Assembly (NCBI GenBank): GCA_937773605.1
Contig: CALJVP010000002.1
Span: 62,001-126,000, forward strand
Origin: an uncultured SAR86 cluster bacterium
GTDB lineage: Bacteria; Pseudomonadota; Gammaproteobacteria; Magnimaribacterales; Magnimaribacteraceae
Length of the DNA: 64,000 nt
Direction: 5' to 3'
Below are positions 9,486-18,723 of the stretch, piece after piece; the stretch's first letter is position 1; the number at the start of each line of letters is the position of its first letter. The notes under the pieces are model-generated. The model made no database searches, was not told the origin of the DNA, and saw only the letters and a program-made list of their open reading frames with translations. Made by a program: the position numbers and the translations under genes.

Positions 9486-11623
9486 TAATTATTATCTGAT
9501 CTAAGGAGAAATGCATACTCCATAGCAACTTCTTCAAGACTAGCAAACCTTCCACTGACTCCGCCATGTCCAGCTGTTAAATTTACTTTAAATAATATGG
9601 GGTTGTCAGAAGTATTGTAATCTCGAAGTTTCGCTACGTATTTTGCTGGTTCATAATATTGAACTTGAGAATCCCACAAACCTGCCGTTACTAGAATGCT
9701 TGGGTATGAGTAGGAATCAATATTGTCATAAGGCGAATACTTCATTATGTATTTAAATGCCTTTTTGTTTGCAGGATTGCCCCACTCATCGTACTCACCT
9801 GTTGTAAGTGGTATCGTTTCGTCAGACATAGTGGTTATGACATCAACAAAAGGAACGTTTGAAATAATTCCATTATATAAATCTGGTTCCATATTGATTA
9901 TTGAACCCATTAATAAACCGCCTGCACTGCCTCCGCCTGCATAGACCCTGCCTGCCTGTCCATAACCCAGACTAATCAAGCCTTTCGTTACGTCAATGAA
10001 ATCATGAAAAGTATTTAACTTATTAAATATTTTTCCATCTTCATACCACTCCCTTCCTAAGTCTTGACCACCCCTTACATGTGCAATAGCAAAGATGAAT
10101 CCGCGATCAAGTAAAGATAATCTTGTGGAACTAAATCCTGCATCAACAGATATCCCATAAGAGCCATAACCATATACAAAAAGAGGGTTTTTTCCTTTTT
10201 TGTATAAATCTCTTCGATACACAAACGAGACGGGTACTAGAGTTCCATCTCGAGCTTTAATTTCCTTCCTCTGAACCTTGTATAGGCTTGGGGAAAAAGG
10301 ACCCTTTATTTCAGCTTGTTTTAGTTTTCTTTTTCTACCAGTCTGTAGATCAACAGAATAAATAGCATCTGGAGATCTCATGCTTGAATACCCATAATAG
10401 AGCTTCTTGCTTGCGTATTCAGGATTAGCTGCCAGATAGGCCGTATAAGAGGGGTCGTTAAAACTTACCACTTTTTCAGCATCACCCTTCTCATCAACTA
10501 TTCTTAAACGCCTCAGTCCCGATTGCCTTTCCATTAAAACGATATTTTTTGGATAAGACAGAACGGATTGCAGTAAAACGTCTTCTTTGTGTGGAATGAC
10601 TTCTTGCCAATTGGATCTTTTTTTTGATTCGCGAAGAGCTGATTCCATGAGCCTAAAATTCTTTGCCTTCCAGTTCGTGTGAATTAAGAATCGATCTTGC
10701 TCAGGATCATGCTCTACAGAATATAAATGATCTAAGGTCCTAGGGAAAAAAATGATTGGGCTCTCTAAAGGCTTGGAACTCTCCAATAAGAGTGTCTCTG
10801 AACTTGTGGTACTGGATATATCTATTTCAATAAATTCCATGGACCTTGAGTTTCCTACCGACACATGGAATGTTGGATCTTTTTCTTCGTATATCAGAAC
10901 ATCTTCAGATTGCTTAGATCCAATTAAATGTCGATAAACCTGGAAAGGAAGAAGCGTCTCTGGATCTCTTCTTACGTAGAACAAATAGTTACTATCAGAA
11001 GACCAGGCCATATCTCCTGAAGTACCGCTAATTTTAATTTCAGAGACTTTTTTTGTTAATAAATTCTTAAATTTAATTAAATATTCGCGCCTACCCGTCG
11101 TGTCTTCAGCATAAGCCAAAATCTGTTCGGTCGGAGCTATGCTCCAATTTGCTAATTGATAGAAATCTGTACTAACTGCCAGTTTATTTACATCCAACAA
11201 TATCTGCTCTGGTGCGTTCTTGTTAGCACGCCTTATAATTATGGCATGCTCTTTATTGGGTTTATATCGCCTGAAATATTCATAAGAACCCATTCGAATA
11301 GGAACAGACTCTTCTTTTTTTGGAATCCTATCTGTTATTTCTTTAAAAAGTTTTTTTCTTGAATCTTGTCCAGAAGCAAACCAATCCTCTAGATACTTAT
11401 TTTCTGACTTAAGATGATTTAAGATTTTTTTACTTTTTCTTGAGTCATCGCGCATCCAGTAATAGTTATCAATTCTTTCAATTCCATGGGCTTCCATTGA
11501 AAATGGAATCTTTTTTGGCGATGGTGGTTTAAGTTCAGTCAATTCTTTACCTTGTATTATATTCGTAGTTGAGAAGAGGAAGCAGACTAACAGAAAATTC
11601 TTTACACCCCTCCACTCTTTCAT
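9485..11623 (-). CDS. Exported S9A prolyl-oligopeptidase family peptidase (oligopeptidase B-like)
   Basis: A 712-residue protein with an N-terminal signal peptide (hydrophobic residues 10-22, then NIIQGKELTE). A beta-propeller domain covers about residues 40-450 and an alpha/beta-hydrolase domain about 460-712. The triad is visible: S566 in GGGSAGG, D651 in LWDSQVQY and H686 in AGHGGVSGR. Oligopeptidase B cleaves short peptides after basic residues. The PSILVTAGLWDSQVQYYEPAKYVAKLR stretch is characteristic of that group. Unlike cytosolic PtrB, this one appears periplasmic, fitting peptide scavenging. One-base overlaps with der and with the MFS gene place it in a continuous transcription unit. 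Confidence 0.88.
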   Translation of the reverse strand: MKEWRGVKNFLLVCFLFSTTNIIQGKELTELKPPSPKKIPFSMEAHGIERIDNYYWMRDDSRKSKKILNHLKSENKYLEDWFASGQDSRKKLFKEITDRIPKKEESVPIRMGSYEYFRRYKPNKEHAIIIRRANKNAPEQILLDVNKLAVSTDFYQLANWSIAPTEQILAYAEDTTGRREYLIKFKNLLTKKVSEIKISGTSGDMAWSSDSNYLFYVRRDPETLLPFQVYRHLIGSKQSEDVLIYEEKDPTFHVSVGNSRSMEFIEIDISSTTSSETLLLESSKPLESPIIFFPRTLDHLYSVEHDPEQDRFLIHTNWKAKNFRLMESALRESKKRSNWQEVIPHKEDVLLQSVLSYPKNIVLMERQSGLRRLRIVDEKGDAEKVVSFNDPSYTAYLAANPEYASKKLYYGYSSMRSPDAIYSVDLQTGRKRKLKQAEIKGPFSPSLYKVQRKEIKARDGTLVPVSFVYRRDLYKKGKNPLFVYGYGSYGISVDAGFSSTRLSLLDRGFIFAIAHVRGGQDLGREWYEDGKIFNKLNTFHDFIDVTKGLISLGYGQAGRVYAGGGSAGGLLMGSIINMEPDLYNGIISNVPFVDVITTMSDETIPLTTGEYDEWGNPANKKAFKYIMKYSPYDNIDSYSYPSILVTAGLWDSQVQYYEPAKYVAKLRDYNTSDNPILFKVNLTAGHGGVSGRFASLEEVAMEYAFLLRSDNN

Positions 11624-13002
11624 TATTTTTTCCTTCTTCGAACAAGACGAGCTCTCTTTTTCTTTTGTCTATCAGTCAGAATATTTGGCTTATCCTTAAA
11701 AGGATTCTCCTTTTCACTAAACTTAATTATGAGTGGCGTCGATCCAAGTTTTAGATGGGTACGATAAAAATTCTCCAAAAACTTTTTGTAAGAATCTCCA
11801 ATAAGCTTAAGGTTATTGCCGTGAAGAATTATGGTTGGCGGATTCTTTCCACCAGCATGGGCATATCTTAATTTAGGCCTAAACCTTCCGGACATTGGAG
11901 GGGGTTGTCTTTGCAAGGCAACTTTAAGAATCTTATTCAAAATAGGAGTTTGTAGTTCTCTAACACTTGAAAGATAGGCCTTTTCAGCTAACTTAATTAA
12001 GACATTGATACCTTTGCCTTCTTTAGCTGATATAAATTGAGTTTCTAAAAAACTAGCAAACCTCAATTTTCTATGAATATTTTCTTTCAAATCTTCCTTT
12101 TGTTTTTTTGAAAGTAGATCTAATTTATTTGCAGCTATGATCGCCGGTCTTCCCAAGGCAAGAGCCAAGCCTAAGAGGTGAATATCTTGATCTACAATTG
12201 TTTCAGAAGAATCCAATACAAGAATAACTACGCTAGACCTTCTTATCGACTCCAATGATTGAGAAACTGAAGACTTCTCCGTCTCCTCCTTTATTGATCT
12301 TTTTCTTCTCATGCCAGCCGTGTCTACAAGAGTGATGTTTTTACCTTTCCAATTAAGGGGAACTTCAATGGAATCTCTTGTAGTACCAGATTCCGGAGAA
12401 ACCAAGACTCTCTCTTCTCCAATTAATTTATTTATAAGCGTAGATTTTCCGGCATTTGGTCTTCCTATGATTGATATCTTTATACCACCTTCCAAAGACT
12501 GAATAACATCGTCTTCATTGTCTTCAAGGTCCTCTAAAGTCTGCCTTATATCTCCTAATCCTTGGTTATGAGCAGCTGAGAAAATTAGTGTATTTTTGAA
12601 ACCTAGTTTTTCAAATTCCACTGCATTAGTTTCTTGTTTTATTCCATCGACTTTATTGATTAATAAATATATTTCTTTATTTGTTTTCCTTAAAGAAGAA
12701 GCAATCTCTTCATCTAATGGCATTAATCCATCTATGCCATCAACTATAAAAAACAATATGTCAGCTTCTTGAATTGCATTCTCTGCTTGGTTTTTAACTG
12801 CTACGGATATGTCATTACTCTCAGAACTAATTCCACCAGTATCTATCAAGACTGTAGAAGAATTGTTTAAGTGACCATATTGCCTGTCTCTGGTTAAGCC
12901 AGCAAAATCAGCTACCAAAGCAGATTTAGAACCTGTTAAGATATTAAATAGAGTTGATTTACCAACGTTTGGTCTTCCAACTATGGCAACAACAGATGAC
13001 AT
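11623..13002 (-). CDS. der: Ribosome-assembly GTPase Der (EngA)
   Basis: A 459-residue protein with two tandem G domains: the first P-loop GRPNVGKSTLFN (residues 8-19) and the second GRPNAGKSTLIN (about 180-191). NKVD and NKLD base-recognition motifs and DTGG/DTAG switch segments are present. A C-terminal KH-like domain (about 350-440) contains PPPMSGRFRPKLRYAHAGG. Der is essential for 50S subunit maturation. The tail KKKRARLVRRRKK is strongly basic, as expected. It ends the isc-to-der gene run, 27 bases after bamB. Confidence 0.97.
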   Translation of the reverse strand: MSSVVAIVGRPNVGKSTLFNILTGSKSALVADFAGLTRDRQYGHLNNSSTVLIDTGGISSESNDISVAVKNQAENAIQEADILFFIVDGIDGLMPLDEEIASSLRKTNKEIYLLINKVDGIKQETNAVEFEKLGFKNTLIFSAAHNQGLGDIRQTLEDLEDNEDDVIQSLEGGIKISIIGRPNAGKSTLINKLIGEERVLVSPESGTTRDSIEVPLNWKGKNITLVDTAGMRRKRSIKEETEKSSVSQSLESIRRSSVVILVLDSSETIVDQDIHLLGLALALGRPAIIAANKLDLLSKKQKEDLKENIHRKLRFASFLETQFISAKEGKGINVLIKLAEKAYLSSVRELQTPILNKILKVALQRQPPPMSGRFRPKLRYAHAGGKNPPTIILHGNNLKLIGDSYKKFLENFYRTHLKLGSTPLIIKFSEKENPFKDKPNILTDRQKKKRARLVRRRKK

Positions 13003-13029
13003 GACATACCAAAAATTTTGAGTTAAGAA

Positions 13030-14193
13030 CTAACTAACTGAAAGGTAAAATAACCTTCCAGAATCATCTAAAACTACCAGATAAGAACCTTCAGAGACAA
13101 CTTCCAGTATAGGTCTATTAGATACCTTCTTCCTTCCAACAAAAGATCCATTTTTTGCGTCAAGAATATGGACATAACCTTCAAAGTCACCTACAACGAA
13201 ATTACTTCCTAAAGCAGCAGGAGAAGAAATGCCTCTAAGTTTTAATCCGTCTTGTTGCCAAAGTATTGCTCCCGATGTTAAGCCAAATCCTTTTATAGAA
13301 TCTTTTTCATCTATAGCAATTATTCTTGATCTTACGACCGCAAGGTCGTGAATTGAAGAAATTTTTTCTTGCCAAGCCACCTGCCCTTGTTGCAAGTCTA
13401 TTGCAGTTATATTGCCCTGATAAGAAGCTGATACCAATATATTATCAGAGACAATGGACTTACCATCTACATCAACAACTCTCTCAAGTTCTGACTTACC
13501 TTCATTTATTGTGACTGGTATTTCAAGACGAATAGCGCCTGAATCAGGATAAATCATGGACACCTTCCCGTTAGCAAACCCTGTAAATATGAACCCTTTA
13601 GATAGAATTGGGGTTGCAGTCCCTCTTAAGGTTAATTTAGGGATGGTATTCTGATGAACCCATTTTTGCTCTCCATCTTTAACACTAAAGCCAGTAATTT
13701 TTCCATCAGAAGTTTGAGCCGCAACCGTACTTCCATTTGTAACCGGAGGAGAAAGTATTTCACTTGAAGTTTGAGACCGCCAGATTTCTGCTCCATCTCT
13801 CAAATCTAAAGTAACAAGATCTCCATTTAAAGTTCCATAGAATATTTTCTTGAAACCTACCGTTATTGCTCCAGAGGCTAAATCTTCAGTTTCTCTTGTC
13901 CATAAGTCTGATCCAGAATTAGAGTTTATGGCTGCTAAATAACCATTTGAAGATATGTGAATAATCGTATCGTTAGAAAATGCAGGAACTAATCGTCCAA
14001 AATTATTATCGCTACCAAATTTTTTATTCCATTGTGAATTTAAGTTCACGCTCTCAGTGATTGTAATTAATTCAGCAGGTCCCTCTTCTTCTTCTTCATC
14101 ATCACCCCAGAATTTTAATCCACTAAGAGTAGAGCAAGCACCTAATGAAAGATACAAAGTACAAATAAATAAAAATCTTATAAATCTTTTCAT
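13030..14193 (-). CDS. bamB: Outer-membrane assembly lipoprotein BamB
   Basis: A 387-residue lipoprotein: signal peptide with lipobox LGACS (cysteine about residue 20), an acidic DDEEEEEG linker, then an eight-bladed PQQ-type beta-propeller with repeats such as GTLNGDLVTLDLRDGAEIWRS and GDFEGYVHILDAKNG. BamB supports the BamA insertase in folding beta-barrel proteins at the outer membrane. It lies between yfgM and der exactly as in other gammaproteobacteria and abuts the yfgM stop. bamC is also in this window (27389-28375). Confidence 0.95.
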   Translation of the reverse strand: MKRFIRFLFICTLYLSLGACSTLSGLKFWGDDEEEEEGPAELITITESVNLNSQWNKKFGSDNNFGRLVPAFSNDTIIHISSNGYLAAINSNSGSDLWTRETEDLASGAITVGFKKIFYGTLNGDLVTLDLRDGAEIWRSQTSSEILSPPVTNGSTVAAQTSDGKITGFSVKDGEQKWVHQNTIPKLTLRGTATPILSKGFIFTGFANGKVSMIYPDSGAIRLEIPVTINEGKSELERVVDVDGKSIVSDNILVSASYQGNITAIDLQQGQVAWQEKISSIHDLAVVRSRIIAIDEKDSIKGFGLTSGAILWQQDGLKLRGISSPAALGSNFVVGDFEGYVHILDAKNGSFVGRKKVSNRPILEVVSEGSYLVVLDDSGRLFYLSVS

Positions 14194-14829
14194 TTATCCA
14201 CCCTCTTGAAGGTCAGATATTTTCATGCTTATCAAGGATCTAATTGGCTGGCTATTACTTAGTTCTAATGCCTGAAGGTAACTTAACTTAGCTTCGCTTA
14301 TTTGATTAAGAGATTTTTCAGCATCGCCCTTTACTTCATACAGACTTGCCGTCAAAGCTTGCTCATCCCTTAAAAGGTCCACAACACTATCAGCCTTACC
14401 TTGTTCCAAATAAATTCTTGCTAATCTTAGTTTGGCAATACTTTCTAAGGGATTGAATTTAGATCCCCAAGAAGAAGATCTCGCAATGACCCAATTAAGA
14501 TTCTCTTCGGCTTGTTCGAGATTGTTGTTATCTACGGCTATTTTAGCTAAGTGTAATGCTGCAAAATCTGCATACAATGTATCGGAATAAAGGTTTATGA
14601 TTTCTTCAGCTCTTGCTCTCTTGTCTTCTGTACTAGAAATTAAGAAATCATCATAAAGCTTCGCAGACTCTAATTGCTTGGCGTCAGAAGAAGAAATTGA
14701 GTAGTCTCTGTAAATAATAAAAATAACTGATGCAGCCAGCAACAACCCCAATATATATTTATATTTATCCCACCAAACTGATAAAAGATCTATTTGTTCG
14801 TCTGATGAAGCTGAAAAAAAGTTAGCCAT
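14194..14829 (-). CDS. yfgM: YfgM-like tetratricopeptide membrane protein
   Basis: A 211-residue protein with a short cytoplasmic N-terminus, one transmembrane helix (about residues 26-43, YILGLLLAASVIFIIY) and a periplasmic TPR-like domain. The motif WWDKYKY before the helix is typical of YfgM. YfgM associates with the SecYEG-PpiD translocon and assists periplasmic folding. The ATG overlaps the hisS stop by one base, and the gene leads directly into bamB, the conserved hisS-yfgM-bamB-der order. Confidence 0.92.
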   Translation of the reverse strand: MANFFSASSDEQIDLLSVWWDKYKYILGLLLAASVIFIIYRDYSISSSDAKQLESAKLYDDFLISSTEDKRARAEEIINLYSDTLYADFAALHLAKIAVDNNNLEQAEENLNWVIARSSSWGSKFNPLESIAKLRLARIYLEQGKADSVVDLLRDEQALTASLYEVKGDAEKSLNQISEAKLSYLQALELSNSQPIRSLISMKISDLQEGG

Positions 14830-16112
14830 TATTTTTCCTTTAAAAATGTGTTCTGTATTTTCCCAATTAGACTTTCTAAGTCCATGGTCTCTTGTTCTGA
14901 TTTTTCTCTTAAATCCTTACAAGAAACAAGCCCATCATCTAATTCGGAATCTCCTAAAATTAGAGCTAATCTTGCACCAGATTTGTCAGCTTTTTTAAAT
15001 TGGGATCCTGCACTCTCTGACCCTAAGTTTACTTTTAAGTTCAGTGATGGGATTCTATCTCTTATTTGTTCTGCATACATCATTGCTTGTAAAATACTTT
15101 TCTCTCCAAAACAAACAAAAAAGCAATCTATGCTTTGATTTTGTAGATATTTATTGTCAATGGTTTCTTTAATAAGGAGCATAAGTCGCTCCATGCCAAT
15201 TGAGAAACCTATAGCCGGGCAAGGCTTTGCTCCTAATTCTTCAATTAAATTATCGTATCTTCCACCCGCGCATATTGTGTCTTGTGCGCCCAGGTTGTCT
15301 GTTTTCCATTCAAAAACGGTTTTATTATAATAATCTAAACCCCTAACAAGCTTAGGGTTTACATCGTAGGAAATTCCAAGCGAATCTAATATTGTCATTA
15401 GCTTCTTAAAATGAGCCTCAGAGTCTTCGTCTAGATAATCACTAATTTTAGGTGCAGCCTTTAATAAGGATTTAATTCTTTCCGATTTAGAATCTAAAAC
15501 TCTTAAAGGATTATCATTTAATTTTTTTAAGATGTCCTCATCTAATTGATCTTTAAGAGGTTGAAAGTATTTCAGTAAATCCTCGGTGTATCTTAATCTG
15601 GTACTTTCATTACCTATGCTGTTTATCTCAAGGTACACATTGTCTTCTATACCAAGCCTCTTCCATAGTCTCGAGGACAATTTTATAATCTCTGCATCTA
15701 TTTCAGATCCTTCAATTCCGAACACTTCTACGCTGGATTGGTGGAACTGTCTTGATCTTCCTTTTTGAGGTCTTTCATATCTAAACATTGGGCCGTTGTA
15801 CCACAGTCGAGGTGTGTCAACTCTAAGAAGGTTATTTTCGATACAAGCTCTAACGCAACTTGCTGTTCCTTCCGGTCTCAAGGATAAGCTGTCCCCACCT
15901 TTATCTTCAAAAGTATACATTTCTTTAGAAACCATATCGGAGGCTTGATTGGATCTATGAAACAACTCTGTGCTCTCTACGATTGGGAACCTGATCTCTT
16001 GATAGCCATATGAAGAAAAAGTGCTACTGATTATTTCTTCAGCATAACGCCAATAAAGTGCTTGCTCTGGCGGTATGTCATTCATACCTCTGACTGATTT
16101 AATTTTTGCCAT
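14829..16112 (-). CDS. hisS: Histidyl-tRNA synthetase
   Basis: A 427-residue class II synthetase. The N-terminus has KSVRGMNDIPPEQA. Motif 2 appears as LRPEGTASCVRACIENNLL with MFRYERPQKGRSRQFHQ. The histidine-A signature LVRGLDYYNKTVFEW is followed by AGGRYDNLIEELG, and motif 3 as GFSIGMERLMLLI. A C-terminal anticodon-binding domain follows. It charges tRNA-His in the cytoplasm. The start lies 1 base after the ispG stop and the end overlaps yfgM. Confidence 0.97.
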   Translation of the reverse strand: MAKIKSVRGMNDIPPEQALYWRYAEEIISSTFSSYGYQEIRFPIVESTELFHRSNQASDMVSKEMYTFEDKGGDSLSLRPEGTASCVRACIENNLLRVDTPRLWYNGPMFRYERPQKGRSRQFHQSSVEVFGIEGSEIDAEIIKLSSRLWKRLGIEDNVYLEINSIGNESTRLRYTEDLLKYFQPLKDQLDEDILKKLNDNPLRVLDSKSERIKSLLKAAPKISDYLDEDSEAHFKKLMTILDSLGISYDVNPKLVRGLDYYNKTVFEWKTDNLGAQDTICAGGRYDNLIEELGAKPCPAIGFSIGMERLMLLIKETIDNKYLQNQSIDCFFVCFGEKSILQAMMYAEQIRDRIPSLNLKVNLGSESAGSQFKKADKSGARLALILGDSELDDGLVSCKDLREKSEQETMDLESLIGKIQNTFLKEK

Positions 16113-16113
16113 C

Positions 16114-17229
16114 TTAATTTGACCTTACAATGACGGAATCTAGGTCTGATTTAATTTTTTTCACCTTATCTCTTATTAACTTCTCAAGATGTTCTGCAAG
16201 ATCTTCGCTTTCTACTTTATGATCTGGCTTTCCGTCTATATAAATTAAATTTTTGGGTGAACCTCCAGTTACGCCAATAGTGGTATGTTTAGATTCACCA
16301 GGACCATTTACATAACAACCGATAACGGCAACATCTAAATCTTCTTTTATATCCTCTAATCTACTTTCTAATTTGTTCATTGTTCCGATAACATCAAAGT
16401 TCATTCTTGAGCAACTAGGACATGCAATAAAATTTATACCTCTAGATCTTATTTTAAGGCTTTTTAGAATATCCCAGCCTACTTTTATTTCATCTACAGG
16501 ATCTGAGGCTAAAGAAACTCGCAATGTGTCTCCGATACCTTCAAGCAGCAATGCACCCATTCCGACAGCTGACTTAACTGTTCCTGATCTAAAACCACCA
16601 GCTTCTGTTACGCCTAAATGCAAAGGCTGGTCAATTAGTTTCGAGATCTTTCTATAGCTCTCAATTGTTAAAAATACATCTGAAGCTTTGATGCTAAGTT
16701 TAAAATCATTAAAATTTAGTTGCTGAAGAATATTTATATGACCTAATGCTGATTCAACTAATGCATCTGCATTAGGCTCACCATACTTTATTTGTAATTT
16801 TCTCTCTAGCGACCCGGCATTTATACCCACTCGAATAGGGACACCATTATCCTTAGCAGCTGAAACTACTTGTTTGACCTTTTCTTCTTTCCCAATATTT
16901 CCTGGATTTATTCTTATGCAATCTGCTTTACCTTTAATGGCCTCCAATGCCATCATGTAGTCGAAGTGAATATCCGCCACCAATGGGACATTGGAGCTTT
17001 TCTTTATTTTAGCAAAGGCATTTGCAGAATCTATATCAGGGACCGAAACTCTAACGATATCTGCGCCAGCATCTTCTAACTGTCTTATTTGCTTCAAAGT
17101 GCCTTCTACGTCTGTGGTTTTGGTGTTTGTCATGCTCTGGATAGAGATATCTGCACCTCCACCCACAAGCACATCGCCAATTTTAATTTGGCGAGACTTT
17201 CTTCTATTATTTTGATCTTGGAAACTCAC
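16114..17229 (-). CDS. ispG: 4-hydroxy-3-methylbut-2-enyl-diphosphate synthase
   Basis: A 371-residue GcpE/IspG. The N-terminal TIM barrel has [20 protein letters not shown], and the C-terminal cluster domain has [11 protein letters not shown] and [18 protein letters not shown], providing the three cysteines and glutamate of the [4Fe-4S] cluster. It performs the penultimate step of the MEP isoprenoid pathway. ispD and ispF of the same pathway are also in this window (48855-50029). The start codon is GTG (17229) and lies 23 bases inside the end of the rodZ C-terminal ORF. Confidence 0.97.
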   Translation of the reverse strand: MSFQDQNNRRKSRQIKIGDVLVGGGADISIQSMTNTKTTDVEGTLKQIRQLEDAGADIVRVSVPDIDSANAFAKIKKSSNVPLVADIHFDYMMALEAIKGKADCIRINPGNIGKEEKVKQVVSAAKDNGVPIRVGINAGSLERKLQIKYGEPNADALVESALGHINILQQLNFNDFKLSIKASDVFLTIESYRKISKLIDQPLHLGVTEAGGFRSGTVKSAVGMGALLLEGIGDTLRVSLASDPVDEIKVGWDILKSLKIRSRGINFIACPSCSRMNFDVIGTMNKLESRLEDIKEDLDVAVIGCYVNGPGESKHTTIGVTGGSPKNLIYIDGKPDHKVESEDLAEHLEKLIRDKVKKIKSDLDSVIVRSN

Positions 17230-17656
17230 TGCATTTTCCTGAAGGCAATACTACACAACTTACGTTATTTTCCCTATTAGAAGACTCTAATAAATCTATA
17301 ACTATTCCATTAAATATTAAATTAGCATTTTTAGCATTACCCACAATAACTTTAAATGGTCCTTTTGACCTAACTTCCAGAGAAGTCTCCTCTCCAGCTA
17401 ATTTATAAACTAATTTTTCAAATTCATTCTCTACTGATACCCAACATTCTTTTAAAAAATAGAATTCCAATATGTCTTCCGTAACAAAGGCTTCCTCTGC
17501 AGTTTGGGCTTCAATTTTTTTATTTATTAGTTCAATTGAGGGGGCAATGTCTTCTTCATTTTTTAATGAATCAATTTCTTCTAGCTCCATTCCAGTTTCT
17601 ATAATTAATGTTTCAACAAATTTCTCTTCAACGCGATCTTCAACCGAGAGTCTCAA
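17207..17656 (-). pseudogene. rodZ: rodZ, 3' part: periplasmic domain in a shifted frame
   Basis: A 149-codon ORF opening with TTG at 17656, in the +1 frame relative to the 5' part and overlapping it by 17 bases. It has no signal or transmembrane segment of its own. The sequence (ECWVSVEN, then EVRSKGPFKVIVGNAKNANLIFNG) matches the C-terminal beta domain of RodZ, which normally sits in the periplasm tethered through the N-terminal part. Separately translated it would stay in the cytoplasm. The shift window is only about 15 bases (GTT GAG ACT CTC GGT TGA). Skipping one G of the GGT codon would restore one protein of about 280 residues. This points to a single-base indel or assembly error. Confidence 0.75.
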
Positions 17657-18053
17657 CTAACACTTCTTCTGAGCATGAAGGAGAAAGGTAGATAAACAAT
17701 GAAAATAATAAGAAAAGAGCAACTACTAGAATGTACTTCTTGGATATAACAAAGATGTCTTTTCCTCTTGCAGGCTTAATGCTTGGAGTTACTTTTTTAT
17801 TTATTAGATTTTCTGAATATCGCTCTACTATGAAGTCAGGGTCAATTCCTAATTTTTTTGCATATGCTCTCAAATAACCTTTTATGTATGGATCTCCTCC
17901 CGGCATCACGCCGTAGTCCTCTTCTTCTAAGGCTTGAAGGTATTTTTCTGGAATATTTAACTCGGTAGAGAGTCTTTTGTAGCGTAACCTTCTTTTTTTT
18001 CTTGCCTCACTTAGGAGTTGGCCTGAAAATTTTTCTTCTTGCGGTTCAGCCAT
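17640..18053 (-). CDS. rodZ: RodZ, 5' part: cytoplasmic HTH plus transmembrane segment
   Basis: 137 residues. An XRE-like helix-turn-helix that contacts MreB (about residues 10-85) contains LSEARKKRRLRYKRLSTELN and the RodZ hallmark YIKGYLRAYAKKLGID. A basic linker and one transmembrane helix follow (about 108-125), and the frame stops shortly after the membrane exit. RodZ links MreB to the elongasome and controls rod shape. The periplasmic domain continues in another frame (17207-17656), so the gene as given is broken. It follows ndk by 11 bases; rlmN and pilF, which lie between ndk and rodZ in relatives, are missing. Confidence 0.85.
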   Translation of the reverse strand: MAEPQEEKFSGQLLSEARKKRRLRYKRLSTELNIPEKYLQALEEEDYGVMPGGDPYIKGYLRAYAKKLGIDPDFIVERYSENLINKKVTPSIKPARGKDIFVISKKYILVVALFLLFSLFIYLSPSCSEEVLVETLG

Positions 18054-18064
18054 TCAATTAAAAA

Positions 18065-18472
18065 CTAGTCAGAAAAGAAATAAGCGATCTCTCTTGCAGC
18101 AGATTCTGGTGAATCAGAACCATGAACGGCATTTGCGTCTATTGATTCTGCGAAATCAGCTCTTAGAGTTCCTGGAGCTGCTTCTTGAGGGTTAGTACTG
18201 CCCATTATTTCTCGGTAACTTAAAATAGCATTTTCACCTTCTAAGACTTGAACTTGTATTGGCCCTGAAGTCATGAATTCGACTAAAGCAGGAAAGAAAG
18301 GCCTTTCCTTGTGCTCAATATAGAAACCTTCAGCTTGCTCTTGCGAAAGATGGAGCTCTTTTTTTTGAGTAATATTGAGACCTTGAGCTTCCAATCTTGA
18401 GCAAATCTCTTCTACATGCCCTTTACCATAAGCATCCGGTTTGATAATTGATAGAGTTGTTTCTAATGACAT
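18065..18472 (-). CDS. ndk: Nucleoside diphosphate kinase
   Basis: A 135-residue Ndk with TLSIIKPDA at the N-terminus and the phosphohistidine motif [10 protein letters not shown] near the C-terminus. It balances NTP and dNTP pools using ATP. The length is slightly short of the usual 141-143 residues but all active-site segments are present. It sits in the conserved place after iscX, with its own likely promoter in the 53-base gap upstream. Confidence 0.96.
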   Translation of the reverse strand: MSLETTLSIIKPDAYGKGHVEEICSRLEAQGLNITQKKELHLSQEQAEGFYIEHKERPFFPALVEFMTSGPIQVQVLEGENAILSYREIMGSTNPQEAAPGTLRADFAESIDANAVHGSDSPESAAREIAYFFSD

Positions 18473-18493
18473 ATTATTCCTATAGTTTTAAAG

Positions 18494-18518
18494 GCGCGCA
18501 TTATACTTATTCATACAA
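18494..18518 (-). promoter_or_regulatory. Probable ndk promoter with GC-rich discriminator
   Basis: On the minus strand a perfect TATAAT (18505 down to 18500) is followed at once by GCGCGCC, a striking GC run in an AT-rich gap. Such a discriminator is typical of promoters repressed by ppGpp/DksA. The -35 region upstream is poor. Predicted transcription starts about 20 bases before the ndk ATG. Confidence 0.45.
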
Positions 18519-18525
18519 AAAAAGG

Positions 18526-18720
18526 TTAATTCATCTCTTCCATCCACAACATTTGTATGGCTTCTAATATCTTTTCATTAGACCTGTCAGCATCATCTTC
18601 AAAGCCTTCCAAATCTAGCACCCACTTTCTCAAGTCAGTAAACAAAACATACTGAGGGTCAACTTCAGGGAATTTTTCATAAAGTTCAATGGCTATATCA
18701 TTAACGTCAGTCCAAAGCAT
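18526..18720 (-). CDS. iscX: Fe-S assembly protein IscX
   Basis: A 64-residue acidic protein with the IscX hallmarks WTDVNDIAIELYEKFPEVDP at the start and FTDLRKWVLDLEGFEDD in the middle. IscX binds IscS and modulates cluster assembly as an iron-dependent adaptor. It directly follows fdx (3 bases) and closes the isc operon, the conserved position. Confidence 0.95.
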   Translation of the reverse strand: MLWTDVNDIAIELYEKFPEVDPQYVLFTDLRKWVLDLEGFEDDADRSNEKILEAIQMLWMEEMN

Positions 18721-18723
18721 GTT

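Noticed and set aside
17640-17656. Programmed +1 frameshifting in rodZ, similar to prfB
   Set aside because: The GGT TGA window lacks a slippery codon that re-pairs well in +1 and no internal Shine-Dalgarno stimulator is visible; an indel is simpler.
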